A stretch of 64,000 nt of DNA from positions 4,898,001-4,962,000 of the forward strand of contig JAXMBC010000001.1 in assembly GCA_046350055.1 (NCBI GenBank), written 5' to 3'. The position numbers and the translations under genes are program-made. Source of the stretch: JAEUIE01 sp046350055. Lineage in GTDB: Bacteria > Planctomycetota > Planctomycetia > Gemmatales > HRBIN36. Shown one piece after another: positions 50,521 through 59,029 of this stretch (the stretch's first letter is position 1; the number at the start of each line of letters is the position of its first letter). The notes under the pieces were generated by a model, which was given only the letters and a program-made list of their open reading frames with translations, was not told the DNA's origin and did no database searches.

Positions 50521-51027
50521 ATGCTTCCCCTTCTCATCGCGCTCACGGTCCAGCAACCTGCGCAGTTCAAGATCGCCGCGCCGGAATTCAAGGACGTCAC
50601 CACCTGGGTCAACAGCAAGCCGCTCAAGCTGTCGGAGCTCCGAGGCAAGGTTGTCGTCGTCCACTTCTTCGCCTTTGGCTGAATCAACTGCGTGCGCAAT
50701 TATCCCTGGTACAGGGAAGTGCAGTCGCAGTACAAGTCGAGCGAAGTGGTAATCATCGGCATCCACACGCCGGAAACAGAAACCGAGCACAACCTCGACA
50801 AGCTCAAGAAGAAACTGGAGGATGCCGGCCTCACCCACCCGGTAGCAGTGGATAACAACCTCGCCAACTGGAAACGCTACGACAACCGCATCTGGCCCTG
50901 CGTCTACCTCATCGACAAGTCAGGCAACGGCCGGTTCCGCTGGGACGGCGAACTGAAGTGGAACAAAGCGACAGGCGACAAAATCATGCACGAGCGGATC
51001 AAGCAGTTGCTCAAGGAAAAGTACTGA
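50521..51027 (+). CDS. Thioredoxin-like selenoprotein (in-frame TGA read as selenocysteine, UxxC)
   Basis: Read from ATG 50521 (GAGG 6 bases upstream) to the TGA at 51025-51027, the frame is open for 168 residues except for one TGA, codon 54 at 50680-50682. It falls in KVVVVHFFAFG-U-INCVRNYPWYREV, exactly at the first Cys of the redox CxxC site of a TlpA/peroxiredoxin-like thioredoxin fold; Cys57 remains. The sequence on both sides is intact and typical (PEFKDVTTWVNSKPLKLSEL before; VYLIDKSGNGRFRWDGEL after). A SECIS-like hairpin follows the TGA. The N-terminus MLPLLIALTVQQ is weakly signal-like. Alternative: a nonsense mutation or sequencing error; an ordinary gene finder would split or truncate the gene. 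The sel genes are not in this window. Confidence 0.8.
50693..50723 (+). promoter_or_regulatory. Candidate bacterial SECIS stem-loop
   Basis: Upper stem TCCCT (50703-50707)/AGGGA (50713-50717) with loop GGTAC, and lower stem TGCGC (50693-50697)/GTGCA (50719-50723) joined through an internal loop. 25 bases separate the TGA from the loop, and G is at both first loop positions, as known bacterial SECIS elements require. Confidence 0.65.
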
Positions 51028-51035
51028 TTTGCCGA

Positions 51036-51067
51036 GTGAGCCACGCACGAAGTAAGCGGCTGAGGCT
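51036..51067. repeat. Imperfect hairpin of the CGCACGAAGT family
   Basis: GAGCCACGCACGAAGTAAGC followed by GGCTGAGGCTC. It is a degenerate relative of the perfect hairpin at 32857-32883 and sits just after the selenoprotein gene. Confidence 0.45.
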
Positions 51068-51109
51068 CCACAGTAAATACAACAGTTGACACATCACTCA
51101 CCTACTGAC

Positions 51110-51427
51110 ATGATGAAGAGGTCATCGCTCGACGTAGATGGCACCATTTCCATGACCAACCCGCCCCCTTATTGGACCTACTACGTACGACCGATTTGGC
51201 TCGGCTTGCTGATCGGCGTGATTGTTGGTCTGGTTGGGATGGCGACTTGCTACTTGACCGTAACAGATGCACGTGACGTTCATGTCTCCATCCAAGGGAT
51301 CGATGGGACCAATGGGGACATTGGATTTGCCGTTGTGCCGTTTAATGTGTTTATGGCAAGCATCGTGTGGGGCTTCTTCGGAGGCCTGATGGTGGCACTG
51401 TGGAAACGCACGAGAAGATCGACGTGA
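51110..51427 (+). CDS. Small two-TM membrane protein of unknown function
   Basis: 105 residues from MMKRSSLDVDGT (51110); a start at MTNPPPYWTYY (51152) is also possible. Two TM segments, PIWLGLLIGVIVGLVGMATCYLTV and VVPFNVFMASIVWGFFGGLMVALW, end in a basic KRTRRST. The lack of a clear ribosome site and no recognised family keep confidence low. Confidence 0.5.
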   Translation: MMKRSSLDVDGTISMTNPPPYWTYYVRPIWLGLLIGVIVGLVGMATCYLTVTDARDVHVSIQGIDGTNGDIGFAVVPFNVFMASIVWGFFGGLMVALWKRTRRST

Positions 51428-51488
51428 TAGGTTGTATTGCTAGGTAGATAGGTGTGCGGAATCTCCACCATTTCCTTCGTACGAGGCT

Positions 51489-52256
51489 CTAACCCTTCCT
51501 CATTTGCAGAACCACATACCTGCACCAGGGGCGTACCACCTTCCAGTGGCGAAGCAGCGAGGCGTCCATGCGATCCAGCACGGGCAGCAGGGGATTACGC
51601 CGCCACGCTCGCCGCACCATGCCGACGAGTTGTACATACTCCACATCCAACTGCGGGAAGATGTTCCGCAATTGGTTCACATCCGACTGAATCAGCGGCC
51701 TTTCATCCGCCGTTCGTTCCTTACCCACGTAGGGCAACCAGTGGCGGGCCGCCTCCAGTAGCGGATTCCCTCCCCACGGCTCACAGAACACCGCGACACC
51801 ACCCGGCCGCAGCACCCGCTTGATCTCCCGTGCTGCTTCCACCATGTCGAGATGATGCAGAATCGCCACGCCCCAGATGCCATCCAGACTACCATCGGCC
51901 AGGGGCAGCCTGGCACCATCGGCCACGAACCCCTGAATACTTACCCCATTCGCCGTTGCCCGGGCTACCGCCTCCGCAACGTACCCCGCCGAAAGATCAA
52001 ACGCCAGCACCTCCGCACCAGCCCGGGCCAGGCACGTGCTCGCCATGCCATGACCACAGCCGAAATCGAGGATGCGCTTCCCCGCCAGAGGCCCCAGTTT
52101 CGCCAGGGCCGGCCTCACCCACGGTTCATGGTCGAGGTACGCTGCATCAGCAAAACGCAAAAGGGCCGGGTCGTGTGCCCAGCCTTGGCGGCGTGCCGCC
52201 GCCTGCTCATCATGAAAGTGTTGCTCATCGCGAAGGCGGTCTGTCATAGTAGGCAT
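51489..52256 (-). CDS. Class I SAM-dependent methyltransferase
   Basis: 255 residues. Motif I KRILDFGCGHGMASTCLARAG, motif II VLAFDLSAGYVAEAV, then GFVADGARLPLADGSLDGIWGVAILHHLD and IKRVLRPGGVAVFCEPWGGN. This is the Methyltransf_11 type of UbiE-like small-molecule methyltransferases; the substrate is unknown. Start candidates are 52256 and 52247; GGAG lies close upstream of the first. The gene is isolated. Confidence 0.85.
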   Translation of the reverse strand: MPTMTDRLRDEQHFHDEQAAARRQGWAHDPALLRFADAAYLDHEPWVRPALAKLGPLAGKRILDFGCGHGMASTCLARAGAEVLAFDLSAGYVAEAVARATANGVSIQGFVADGARLPLADGSLDGIWGVAILHHLDMVEAAREIKRVLRPGGVAVFCEPWGGNPLLEAARHWLPYVGKERTADERPLIQSDVNQLRNIFPQLDVEYVQLVGMVRRAWRRNPLLPVLDRMDASLLRHWKVVRPWCRYVVLQMRKG

Positions 52257-52312
52257 CACGCTCCGTCGTGATGGCCGCTTGCAATTACACGTGCCTATTG
52301 CGAGACGTGTGG

Positions 52313-52390
52313 CGATAGGGTTGGTTCCTATCGTCGTACAAGGGCGATAATGACGAGTATTTGCACATGGTCATCTCGCGGAGCGAGATG
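52313..52390. terminator. Two perfect hairpins after the DUF1080 gene
   Basis: CGATAGG-GTTGGTT-CCTATCG (52313-52333) and CATCTCGC-GGA-GCGAGATG (52372-52390; its 8-bp stem starts 7 bases after the DUF1080 stop on the minus strand). They may end transcription of that gene; no T-run is present. Confidence 0.5.
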
Positions 52391-52396
52391 CCTACG

Positions 52397-52996
52397 CTAC
52401 TTCAATTCAGTAAACACAATGTCCTTGAAGTAGACATCCATCGCCGGTCCACCGTGAATCTGGAAGGCAATGATGCCCTTGTCAGGCATTTTGGCGAAGT
52501 CGCCATCGAGCATGGTCTCGCCATTGATCTTGATGGTGACATGCTTCCCCTTGCAGACGATGTGGTAATCGTTCCAGTCCTTGGGCTTGACCACCTTCTT
52601 CACCTGTTCCGCGTTGGAAGCCTTCATCATGCCGCCGAACTGTTCACCATAGAGGCTGCCCCAGTACTGCTGCCCCATGTCACACTGCGGGCCGGCCACG
52701 ACATACTTCTTGGGGTCTTTCACACTGGATCGTACCTGGATGCCGCTATTGCCAACACCATTGACCAGTTTCACCTTGAGCTTCAGCTCGAAGTCACCGT
52801 ACTCCTTCTTGGAACACAGGAAGGTATTGAAGTTGATGCCCTTGGGCTGTGTGGTGCCGTGTATCGCACCATCCTTGGCTTCCCAGTGTTCTTTCAAACC
52901 TTCCCAGCCAGTCAGGTCTGTCCCACTGAAGAAGTCATCGCCCCACGCTACAGGCAGCACCAGCAGGCAACACAGAATCGTCCACACAGCACGCAT
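52397..52996 (-). CDS. Secreted DUF1080 (3-keto-disaccharide hydrolase-like) protein
   Basis: 199 residues. The signal peptide MRAVWTILCCLLVLPVAWGD precedes the DUF1080 motifs DFFSGTDLTGWEGLKEHWEAKDGAIHG, FELKLKVKLVNGVGNSGIQVRSS and KGIIAFQIHGGPAMDVYFKDI. This concanavalin-like beta-sandwich domain is very common in planctomycetes and related to 3-keto-glycoside hydrolases. AGGAG lies 6 bases before ATG 52996. It is divergent from the APH-like gene by 22 bases, so the two share a promoter region. Confidence 0.9.
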   Translation of the reverse strand: MRAVWTILCCLLVLPVAWGDDFFSGTDLTGWEGLKEHWEAKDGAIHGTTQPKGINFNTFLCSKKEYGDFELKLKVKLVNGVGNSGIQVRSSVKDPKKYVVAGPQCDMGQQYWGSLYGEQFGGMMKASNAEQVKKVVKPKDWNDYHIVCKGKHVTIKINGETMLDGDFAKMPDKGIIAFQIHGGPAMDVYFKDIVFTELK

Positions 52997-53018
52997 CTGC
53001 AACTCCTATCATGAAGGT

Positions 53019-54026
53019 ATGCGTGGCCATTCTAATCAGCCGGGCAAACCAGGAACAGCATCAATTCGCATGATGCACGGAGATTCTCCTCCCCTCGCTG
53101 TGCTCCAGGCCTTCGGCTGGAAGCCGTCTCTGGACATCATTTCTGTCCCCCCAGGCTTCTCCGGCGCAGCAGTCTGGAAAGTGACTGCCACAACAGGTAG
53201 CTTCGCACTCAAACGTTGGCCCAGCGACTTCCAGCCCGACTGGCAGCGTATCACCCACCTGAGCATGCTGGCCCAGCAACATGGCTACCACTTGTTGCCT
53301 GTTCCGCATTTCACCATTCAGCGACAACCCTACATAAAGGATCAGGGAGTCCACTGGAGTGCCTGCAGCTGGATGACCGGCCAGCCTGTTGCAACCCCCA
53401 ACGAAGAGCAGTTGCAAACAGCCATGCAGTCCCTGGCGCAACTGCACCGCCTCTGGCAGCGTCATGCAGAAACAGCAACCGGGCCATCACCATCAGTACA
53501 ACACCAGATCATGCGACTGGAAGCCTGGACCGAGGCCGAGTACCAGCAGATAGCACGTTCATCCCATCCCTTGCATCTCCAGGCCCTGGCGCTCCTTCGA
53601 TCTCATCGCCACAGCGCTATCGAACGACTACGACCCTGGCAGCTTACTCCCCTGCCCTTGCACTACGTTCTCGGAGACGTCTGGGCGGAACACCTGCTGT
53701 ACACAGGCGACTCTCTTACTGGCATCATCGATCTTGCCACCATCCGCCTCGATCATCCCGCCCATGATCTCGCCAGGCTGCTCGGCTCCTACTGTGCCGG
53801 CGATGCTCGCCGGCGTGCCCAGGCTCTGGAATACTACCCTCACACCGATCCGCACCTCGAATCGCTCACGATCGCCCTGGATGAAGCCGGCGCCATTGTT
53901 GCCCTGGGCAACTGGTTGCGCTGGCTGGTACTGGAAAACCGTCCTCACCTCAACCACACTGCTGCCCATACGCGACTGCAATGTCTTGTGAATCGATTAC
54001 ACCGTCTGACCACGACTGAATTCTGA
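53019..54026 (+). CDS. APH/choline-kinase-like phosphotransferase
   Basis: 335 residues from MRGHSNQPGK; MMHGDSPPLAV at 53070 is an alternative start. The N-lobe contains FALKRWPSDFQPDWQRITHL, with Lys likely the ATP-contacting residue, and GVHWSACSWMTGQPV. The catalytic loop reads LGDVWAEHLLYTGDSLTGIIDLATIRLDHPAHDLARLLGSY: Asp of GDV in place of HGD, and the metal-binding Asp of IDL. The normal HGD is LGD here. It phosphorylates an unknown small molecule. A protein kinase or antibiotic-resistance function is not supported. Confidence 0.8.
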   Translation: MRGHSNQPGKPGTASIRMMHGDSPPLAVLQAFGWKPSLDIISVPPGFSGAAVWKVTATTGSFALKRWPSDFQPDWQRITHLSMLAQQHGYHLLPVPHFTIQRQPYIKDQGVHWSACSWMTGQPVATPNEEQLQTAMQSLAQLHRLWQRHAETATGPSPSVQHQIMRLEAWTEAEYQQIARSSHPLHLQALALLRSHRHSAIERLRPWQLTPLPLHYVLGDVWAEHLLYTGDSLTGIIDLATIRLDHPAHDLARLLGSYCAGDARRRAQALEYYPHTDPHLESLTIALDEAGAIVALGNWLRWLVLENRPHLNHTAAHTRLQCLVNRLHRLTTTEF

Positions 54027-54123
54027 GCTTTGAGCACGCAAATACTGGCGATTTTCTTCATGAAACCTAAATCAAATGAACATGTCATTGAAGCTATTTC
54101 ATTAGTATGTGATCGAGATTCGA

Positions 54124-54501
54124 ATGTCGCGTAAGCATCGTCATGTTACTCGCAACAGCCCGATTGCTGAAAATACTATCCATTCCTGGGTGGGCGAGGT
54201 GCAATTTAATCGTGGTCTGAAGTATGTCGATCAGCGACTGCTGCACCACCAGCACCGTCGCGGCAGCTCCATTCGGGCGACCTGCATCGGCAAAAGGCAC
54301 GGCCCTGCCAAGTATCAAGTGAAGGTGACAGTCGTTGACGGTGGTATTGAAGAAGCCTGGTGTAGTTGCTCCATTGGCAAGCATGGCGTCTGTCCCCATA
54401 TCGCCGCCATGCTGATTGAATACTCTCGCACGCCAGAAACATTTAAGCAGGCCAGCTTGCTCCAGAAGCTCAAACAATTGCTGGGACTCAACAGCAATTG
54501 A
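54124..54501 (+). CDS. Small SWIM zinc-finger protein
   Basis: 125 residues from MSRKHRHVTRN. The SWIM motif CSCSIGKHGVCPHIAAML (CxC...CxH) is preceded by beta strands typical of the domain (RATCIGKRHGPAKYQVKVTV). SWIM domains usually sit inside SNF2 helicases or transposases, and stand-alone copies are known but unexplained. The basic N-terminus suggests nucleic acid binding. ATG 54124 is preferred to GTG 54109. Confidence 0.75.
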   Translation: MSRKHRHVTRNSPIAENTIHSWVGEVQFNRGLKYVDQRLLHHQHRRGSSIRATCIGKRHGPAKYQVKVTVVDGGIEEAWCSCSIGKHGVCPHIAAMLIEYSRTPETFKQASLLQKLKQLLGLNSN

Positions 54502-54613
54502 TGCTCAGCTGGATAACGACCGTGGAGAAGTGGGTGGACGAAGTCTATACCACAAAGACTGGCTTCTCGCTCCGTCATCGTGTAGGCTACACGCATCTCA
54601 TTCGGGTCTTTCT

Positions 54614-55903
54614 ATGCGCTATACATTGCTTCTCGCCTGCTTCCTGGTCGGCTGCCATCCGGGCTCCAGTTCGTCCGCCACGTTCAGTGTCGCGACAAAC
54701 AGTCAGAAATCCATTGTTCACATCAAGCCCGGCCCGAATGTTCAGGAAGAACTGCTGACTGCACTCATCAAGGCCAAACCCGGTACCGTCATAGAGATGG
54801 CGGAAGGCCTGTATGAGTTCACTGCCAGTCTCTCGCTGACCCAACCCGGTGTTACCCTGAGGGGAGCCGGTCCAGACAAGACCATCCTCAGTTTCAAGAA
54901 GCAGGACCAGGGCAAGGAAGGCCTGATCGTCAGCGTTGGTGACTTCGCCGCTGAAAACTTCACCCTTCAGGATTCCAAAGGGGATGGCATCAAGGTTGTC
55001 GGCGGTACCAATGTCGCCTTCCAGAAAGTGCGTGTCCGCTGGACCGAAGGTCCCAAGCCAACCAACGGTGGCTACGGCATCTACCCCGTGACCTGTACCA
55101 ATGTGCTGATTGAAAAATGCGAAGCCGACGGTGCGTCTGATGCGGGCATCTACGTCGGTCAGTCGAAGCAGGTCATTATCCGCGAATGCAAGGCCCACCG
55201 CAATGTCGCCGGCATCGAAGTGGAAAACAGCACCGAAGTGGATGTCCACGACAATATCGCCACCAATAATTCCGGCGGCATCCTGGTCTTCGACCTCCCC
55301 AATCTCCCGGTCAAGAACGGCAAACAGGTACGTGTCTTCCGCAACAAGGTCGTTGGCAATAACCACGACAACTTCGCTCCTCCGGGCAACATCGTGTCAA
55401 CAGTGCCACCCGGCACCGGTTTGATGATCCTGGCGACTGATCAAGTCGAGTGCTTCAATAATGAAGTGACCCAGAACCAGACAACCGGACTGGCGATCAT
55501 CAGCTTTCAACTCGTTGGCAAGGAGTTTGCCGCTGACAAACAGTATGACCCCTATCCCGAAGGACTCTTCATCCACGACAATCGCTTCGCTGAAAATGGC
55601 AGTAAGCCCAGTGGTGAGATGGGAATGCAGCTGGGCATGCTGCTTGGCAAACCGATGCCAGACATCCTCTACGATGGCAACATCAATAGCAAGAAACTGG
55701 TCGATGGCAAGCTGCCGGAGGCACTGTCCCTCAAGCTCATGAACAATGGCGAAGCGACTTTTGCCAATCTGCACTACGATGGTGGCAACGTGCTGAAGTA
55801 TGCCCTTTCCAAGCCCAAGATTGACCGCACCACTACGGCCCATGAAGGCAAGCACGAACCTCTCGCGGGCATTATCCTCAAGCCCATGCCACATCAACAA
55901 TAA
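54614..55903 (+). CDS. Parallel beta-helix repeat lipoprotein (TIGR03805 type)
   Basis: 429 residues. The lipoprotein signal MRYTLLLACFLVGCHPG gives a lipidated Cys14. A long right-handed beta-helix follows: GTVIEMAEGLYEF, VTLRGAGPDKTILSF, NVLIEKCEADGASDAGIYVG, VIIRECKAHRNVAGIEVENS, VDVHDNIATNNSGGILVF. This is the beta-helix family that is known to sit next to the diheme cytochrome family TIGR03806, which is exactly the next gene 28 bases on. They probably form a cell-surface pair; the substrate is unknown. The start is set by the signal peptide. Confidence 0.88.
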   Translation: MRYTLLLACFLVGCHPGSSSSATFSVATNSQKSIVHIKPGPNVQEELLTALIKAKPGTVIEMAEGLYEFTASLSLTQPGVTLRGAGPDKTILSFKKQDQGKEGLIVSVGDFAAENFTLQDSKGDGIKVVGGTNVAFQKVRVRWTEGPKPTNGGYGIYPVTCTNVLIEKCEADGASDAGIYVGQSKQVIIRECKAHRNVAGIEVENSTEVDVHDNIATNNSGGILVFDLPNLPVKNGKQVRVFRNKVVGNNHDNFAPPGNIVSTVPPGTGLMILATDQVECFNNEVTQNQTTGLAIISFQLVGKEFAADKQYDPYPEGLFIHDNRFAENGSKPSGEMGMQLGMLLGKPMPDILYDGNINSKKLVDGKLPEALSLKLMNNGEATFANLHYDGGNVLKYALSKPKIDRTTTAHEGKHEPLAGIILKPMPHQQ

Positions 55904-55931
55904 TTCACAGTCAGTTGTGCCTGTCATCACC

Positions 55932-56951
55932 ATGAAGAGATGTTACACCATTTGCCTGCTTCTCTGCCTCACCACGCTGAGTTGCCAGCGTTCCGCGCCG
56001 GAACCAGCTGCCAACGTGGTCGAGGAAGATTCTGAACTCCCCGAGAAGCTCTCCGCACTGGAACTGTTCGAAGGCCCCCTGGCGGAGCATCGGCCTGGTG
56101 CCCATGTCTTTCCCTACGAACTCCGAACTCCACTCTTTTCCGACTACACGCTGAAGTACCGCTTCATCAAACTGCCTTGCCAGACATCCATGCTCTACCG
56201 TGGCGATGATGAAACCATCGACTTCCCGGTTGGCACCATCATCGCGAAGACCTTCGCCTACCCCTACGATCAGCGAAATCCCGATGCAGGTCGCAAGCTG
56301 CTGGAAACCCGTATCCTCCGGAAGCAGGCCAGCGGCTGGCAAGGCGTCAGTTACCAGTGGAACGATGAACAAACCGAAGCATTTCAAAAACTTGCAGGCA
56401 CCGTGAAGCCCTCGACCTGGACACACTTCGACGGCAAGCCTCGCAGCAATGCTTACATCATCCCCAATGCCAATCAGTGCAAAGGCTGCCATGGTAATAA
56501 CAACGAACCCATCGGCCCCAAGCCTCGCAACATCAGCAGCGACGGCGTTGCTCTCAAAATGCTCTACTTCGAAAAGCCCATTCAGCCCGCTGCCATCTGG
56601 AATCAGCCCGAAACCGGATCGCTCGAGCAGCGGGCCCATGCATGGCTCGATATCAACTGCGCCCACTGTCATAATCCCGCAGGCCCAGCCCGGCAATCGG
56701 GATTGGATTTGCGCCTGACACAGACCGACCCGGTCAAGCGTGGCGTGATGAAACTGCCGGTCGCCGCAGGACGTGGCTCCGGTGGCAGACACTACGACAT
56801 TGTCCCGGGCAAACCCGACGACTCCATTCTGCTCTTTCGTCTGGAATCCACAGAACCAGGCATCATGATGCCGGAACTTCCCCGGCGTCTGGTCGACGAG
56901 GAGGGTGTCCGACTCATACGTGAATGGATCAGTTCCCTTCGTTTACCCTGA
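55932..56951 (+). CDS. Diheme c-type cytochrome lipoprotein (SO2930/TIGR03806 family)
   Basis: 339 residues. Lipobox LTTLSC at the end of the signal peptide. HRPGAHVFPYELRTPLFSDYTLKYRFIKLP is the family hallmark (FPY.L.TPLFSDY). Two CxxCH motifs bind heme: CKGCH (183-187) and CAHCH (243-247), with C-terminal Met ligand candidates in PGIMMPELP. It is paired with the beta-helix lipoprotein upstream. The last 23 bases overlap the convergent DUF457 gene. Electron transfer from a periplasmic or surface oxidation is inferred. Confidence 0.92.
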   Translation: MKRCYTICLLLCLTTLSCQRSAPEPAANVVEEDSELPEKLSALELFEGPLAEHRPGAHVFPYELRTPLFSDYTLKYRFIKLPCQTSMLYRGDDETIDFPVGTIIAKTFAYPYDQRNPDAGRKLLETRILRKQASGWQGVSYQWNDEQTEAFQKLAGTVKPSTWTHFDGKPRSNAYIIPNANQCKGCHGNNNEPIGPKPRNISSDGVALKMLYFEKPIQPAAIWNQPETGSLEQRAHAWLDINCAHCHNPAGPARQSGLDLRLTQTDPVKRGVMKLPVAAGRGSGGRHYDIVPGKPDDSILLFRLESTEPGIMMPELPRRLVDEEGVRLIREWISSLRLP

Positions 56952-57678
56952 CAGAGACAGGCTTGCCTCGCTGTGTTGCCGGGGTCCAGCCCATCTTTTC
57001 AATCACCGTATCCTTGGCATGCCGCAGATCAGATATGGTCGGCATCCTTTCCGGCAGCACCTTCTCTTCGACTGCAATGCGGTACCCCAGAAACAGCAAC
57101 ATTCCCCAACAGACGACATTGGCCGCTGTACTCTTGGAGAAGAACTTGAGAGCACTGCCGGCAAACTGATTGAGCTTGGGCCTCAGTCCCTTGAAATCGA
57201 CAGCATAAATCTCATCAAGCAGCAGATGAGAGAGAAAGCCGATAAGCACACCACCCGCCATGGCCAACGCACCGCGGTGATCCATGTAGCCAAATGCCAG
57301 GTAGGTCGCACCGCAGGCGATAAGAGCGGCGGGAATGCTGTGGCACATGCCCCTGTGCACAGTCAGCTGTTTGAAGATGTAAGAAAACCCGAAGCGGATG
57401 AAGAGATACATGCCGCCGGCCAGCAGCATGCGCAGCTCAATATCCCCTGCCCCCAGGCGATGAAAGCAGATGATCCCGCAGACAGCGGCCAGGAAGCTGA
57501 ACATTTCCCGGACCGGTCTGCCACTATCGCTATCCAGATCAGGCAGCATACCGGAAACGCCACACAGGCAACCAGCGAGGATGGCATACGATGGCTCGTA
57601 GCCCATGGACTTCAGCCCCACGGCATAACCAACACCCAGCACGGTGGAGAAGGTGACATGTTCCCGGAACGCGGCCAT
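56929..57678 (-). CDS. Membrane-bound metal-dependent hydrolase (DUF457/YdjM-like)
   Basis: 249 residues from MAAFREHVTFS, with a perfect GGAGGTG five bases upstream; the longer open frame lacks a site. Metal-ligand motifs: VSGMLPDLDSDSGRP, FKQLTVHRGMCHSIPAA and LSHLLLDEIYAVDFKG, among several TM segments. YdjM in E. coli is a LexA-controlled inner-membrane protein; the reaction is unknown. The gene overlaps the cytochrome gene end by 23 bases. Confidence 0.85.
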   Translation of the reverse strand: MAAFREHVTFSTVLGVGYAVGLKSMGYEPSYAILAGCLCGVSGMLPDLDSDSGRPVREMFSFLAAVCGIICFHRLGAGDIELRMLLAGGMYLFIRFGFSYIFKQLTVHRGMCHSIPAALIACGATYLAFGYMDHRGALAMAGGVLIGFLSHLLLDEIYAVDFKGLRPKLNQFAGSALKFFSKSTAANVVCWGMLLFLGYRIAVEEKVLPERMPTISDLRHAKDTVIEKMGWTPATQRGKPVSVRVNEGN

Positions 57679-57798
57679 CGATACACCTCCGTGTGCGATG
57701 TCAGGATGGTGGCAGCGCAAGGCTCCTGCCGAGCCGCAGACCTCGCGAAGATCTCGCCTGGCACCATACCCCAGCCTGACAGATGCGACAACCCCGTC

Positions 57799-57826
57799 TT
57801 GACCCACACGCCCGTCCGGGTATAGT
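57799..57826 (+). promoter_or_regulatory. Sigma70-type promoter for the lptF/lptG genes
   Basis: TTGACC (57799-57804), a 16-base spacer and TATAGT (57821-57826). It lies 32 bases before the GTG start at 57859. This is the best promoter match in the window. Confidence 0.6.
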
Positions 57827-57858
57827 TCGCCGTCCGATAGTGTGCCCGGGAGCATTAG

Positions 57859-59007
57859 GTGCTGCTGATCCATCGATACATCCTCTGGGAGCTGTTTCGC
57901 ATCTTCCTGCTTGCCCTGGTGGGTCTTTCCACCATCGTGGTCATGGCTGGCATCGTGCAGGAAACTGCCCAGCAGGGCCTGGGGCCCGAACACATCGTGA
58001 TGCTCATACCCCTGCTCCTCCCCAGCACTCTTCCCTACACCGTTCCCGCCACCATGCTCTTCACCGTCGCGGTGGTCTATGGACGACTCTCGGCTGACAA
58101 TGAAATCACGGCGATCAAGGCTTCAGGCATTCCCGTCCGCGTGGCAATCTGGCCCGCCGTGTTTCTGAGCCTGGTTGTCTCTGGCAGCATCTTTGCCCTG
58201 CATTACGAGTTCATTCCCCATACTCACCATCGTCTGCGTGAGATGGCGTTCAATGAATCCGAGGAGTTCCTCTACGCCAAGCTGCGCCGCGATCTCTGCT
58301 TCAATGAGCCCGGCTTCAACTACTCCATCTACGTTCGTGAAGTGCACGGCAAACGGCTGATCGGACCGATCTTCAAGGAGCGAAACGAAAAAGGCGAGTA
58401 TCTCACCATTGCCTCCGCTGAAGAGGCCGAGATCAAGGTGGATCTCAGCACCAAATCCATCGTCGTGACGCTTTTCCTGGCTGATGTTATTCGCCATGGA
58501 ACTACTTCGGCCCGATCAGACAAGGAAGTCTTCGAAATCCCTTTCCCCAAGAAGGCGAACCGGCTTGCCCGCCCCCGGGAACGATCCATTCCCGAGATCC
58601 TGAGCAGGCAGGTTGAAGCGGAAGCGGAAGAAGAACAGAAACGCCATGCGTTGGGTTCGTTCCCCAGCGGCAGCAACGAAGACCTCGTGCAGCGGCACAA
58701 GTACTACGAGATACGTCGTGAAGTCGGTGAACTCCGCTCTGAGTTGGCGGAACGCCCTGCCCTGGCGCTGGGCTGCTTCTTTTTTGTGCTCATCGGCTGC
58801 CCGGTCGCCATCTGGTTTCAGAAGAGCGACTTCCTCAGTTCCTTTGTCACCTGCTTCCTGCCCATTGTGCTGGTCTACTACCCGCTCAATCTGTTAACCA
58901 AGAACCTGGGCAAGGATGGCACCAACGTCTACGCAGCCATGTGGCTCGGCAACGCTGTCCTGGGCGTGGCCGGGCTGGTTCTGCTCTGGCGCCTGGGACG
59001 ACGCTAG
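57859..59007 (+). CDS. LptF/LptG-family permease (first copy)
   Basis: 382 residues from GTG 57859, with GGGAG about 6 bases upstream. N-terminal HRYILWELFRIFLLALVGLST, then PLLLPSTLPYTVPATMLFTVAVVYGRLSADNEITAIKASGIPV, the family core with the coupling-helix motif ExTAxxASG. The periplasmic jelly-roll domain follows (about 110-280), then three C-terminal TM segments. It exports lipopolysaccharide as part of LptB2FG at the inner membrane. The second permease starts 22 bases later, so they form an operon. Confidence 0.88.
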   Translation: MLLIHRYILWELFRIFLLALVGLSTIVVMAGIVQETAQQGLGPEHIVMLIPLLLPSTLPYTVPATMLFTVAVVYGRLSADNEITAIKASGIPVRVAIWPAVFLSLVVSGSIFALHYEFIPHTHHRLREMAFNESEEFLYAKLRRDLCFNEPGFNYSIYVREVHGKRLIGPIFKERNEKGEYLTIASAEEAEIKVDLSTKSIVVTLFLADVIRHGTTSARSDKEVFEIPFPKKANRLARPRERSIPEILSRQVEAEAEEEQKRHALGSFPSGSNEDLVQRHKYYEIRREVGELRSELAERPALALGCFFFVLIGCPVAIWFQKSDFLSSFVTCFLPIVLVYYPLNLLTKNLGKDGTNVYAAMWLGNAVLGVAGLVLLWRLGRR

Positions 59008-59029
59008 GATCACCCCCAACGCACCATCT

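Noticed and set aside
50692..51027. A separate gene starting after the TGA (GTG start)
   Set aside because: It would begin in the middle of the thioredoxin motif with no ribosome site; the frame is continuous with the upstream part through the TGA.
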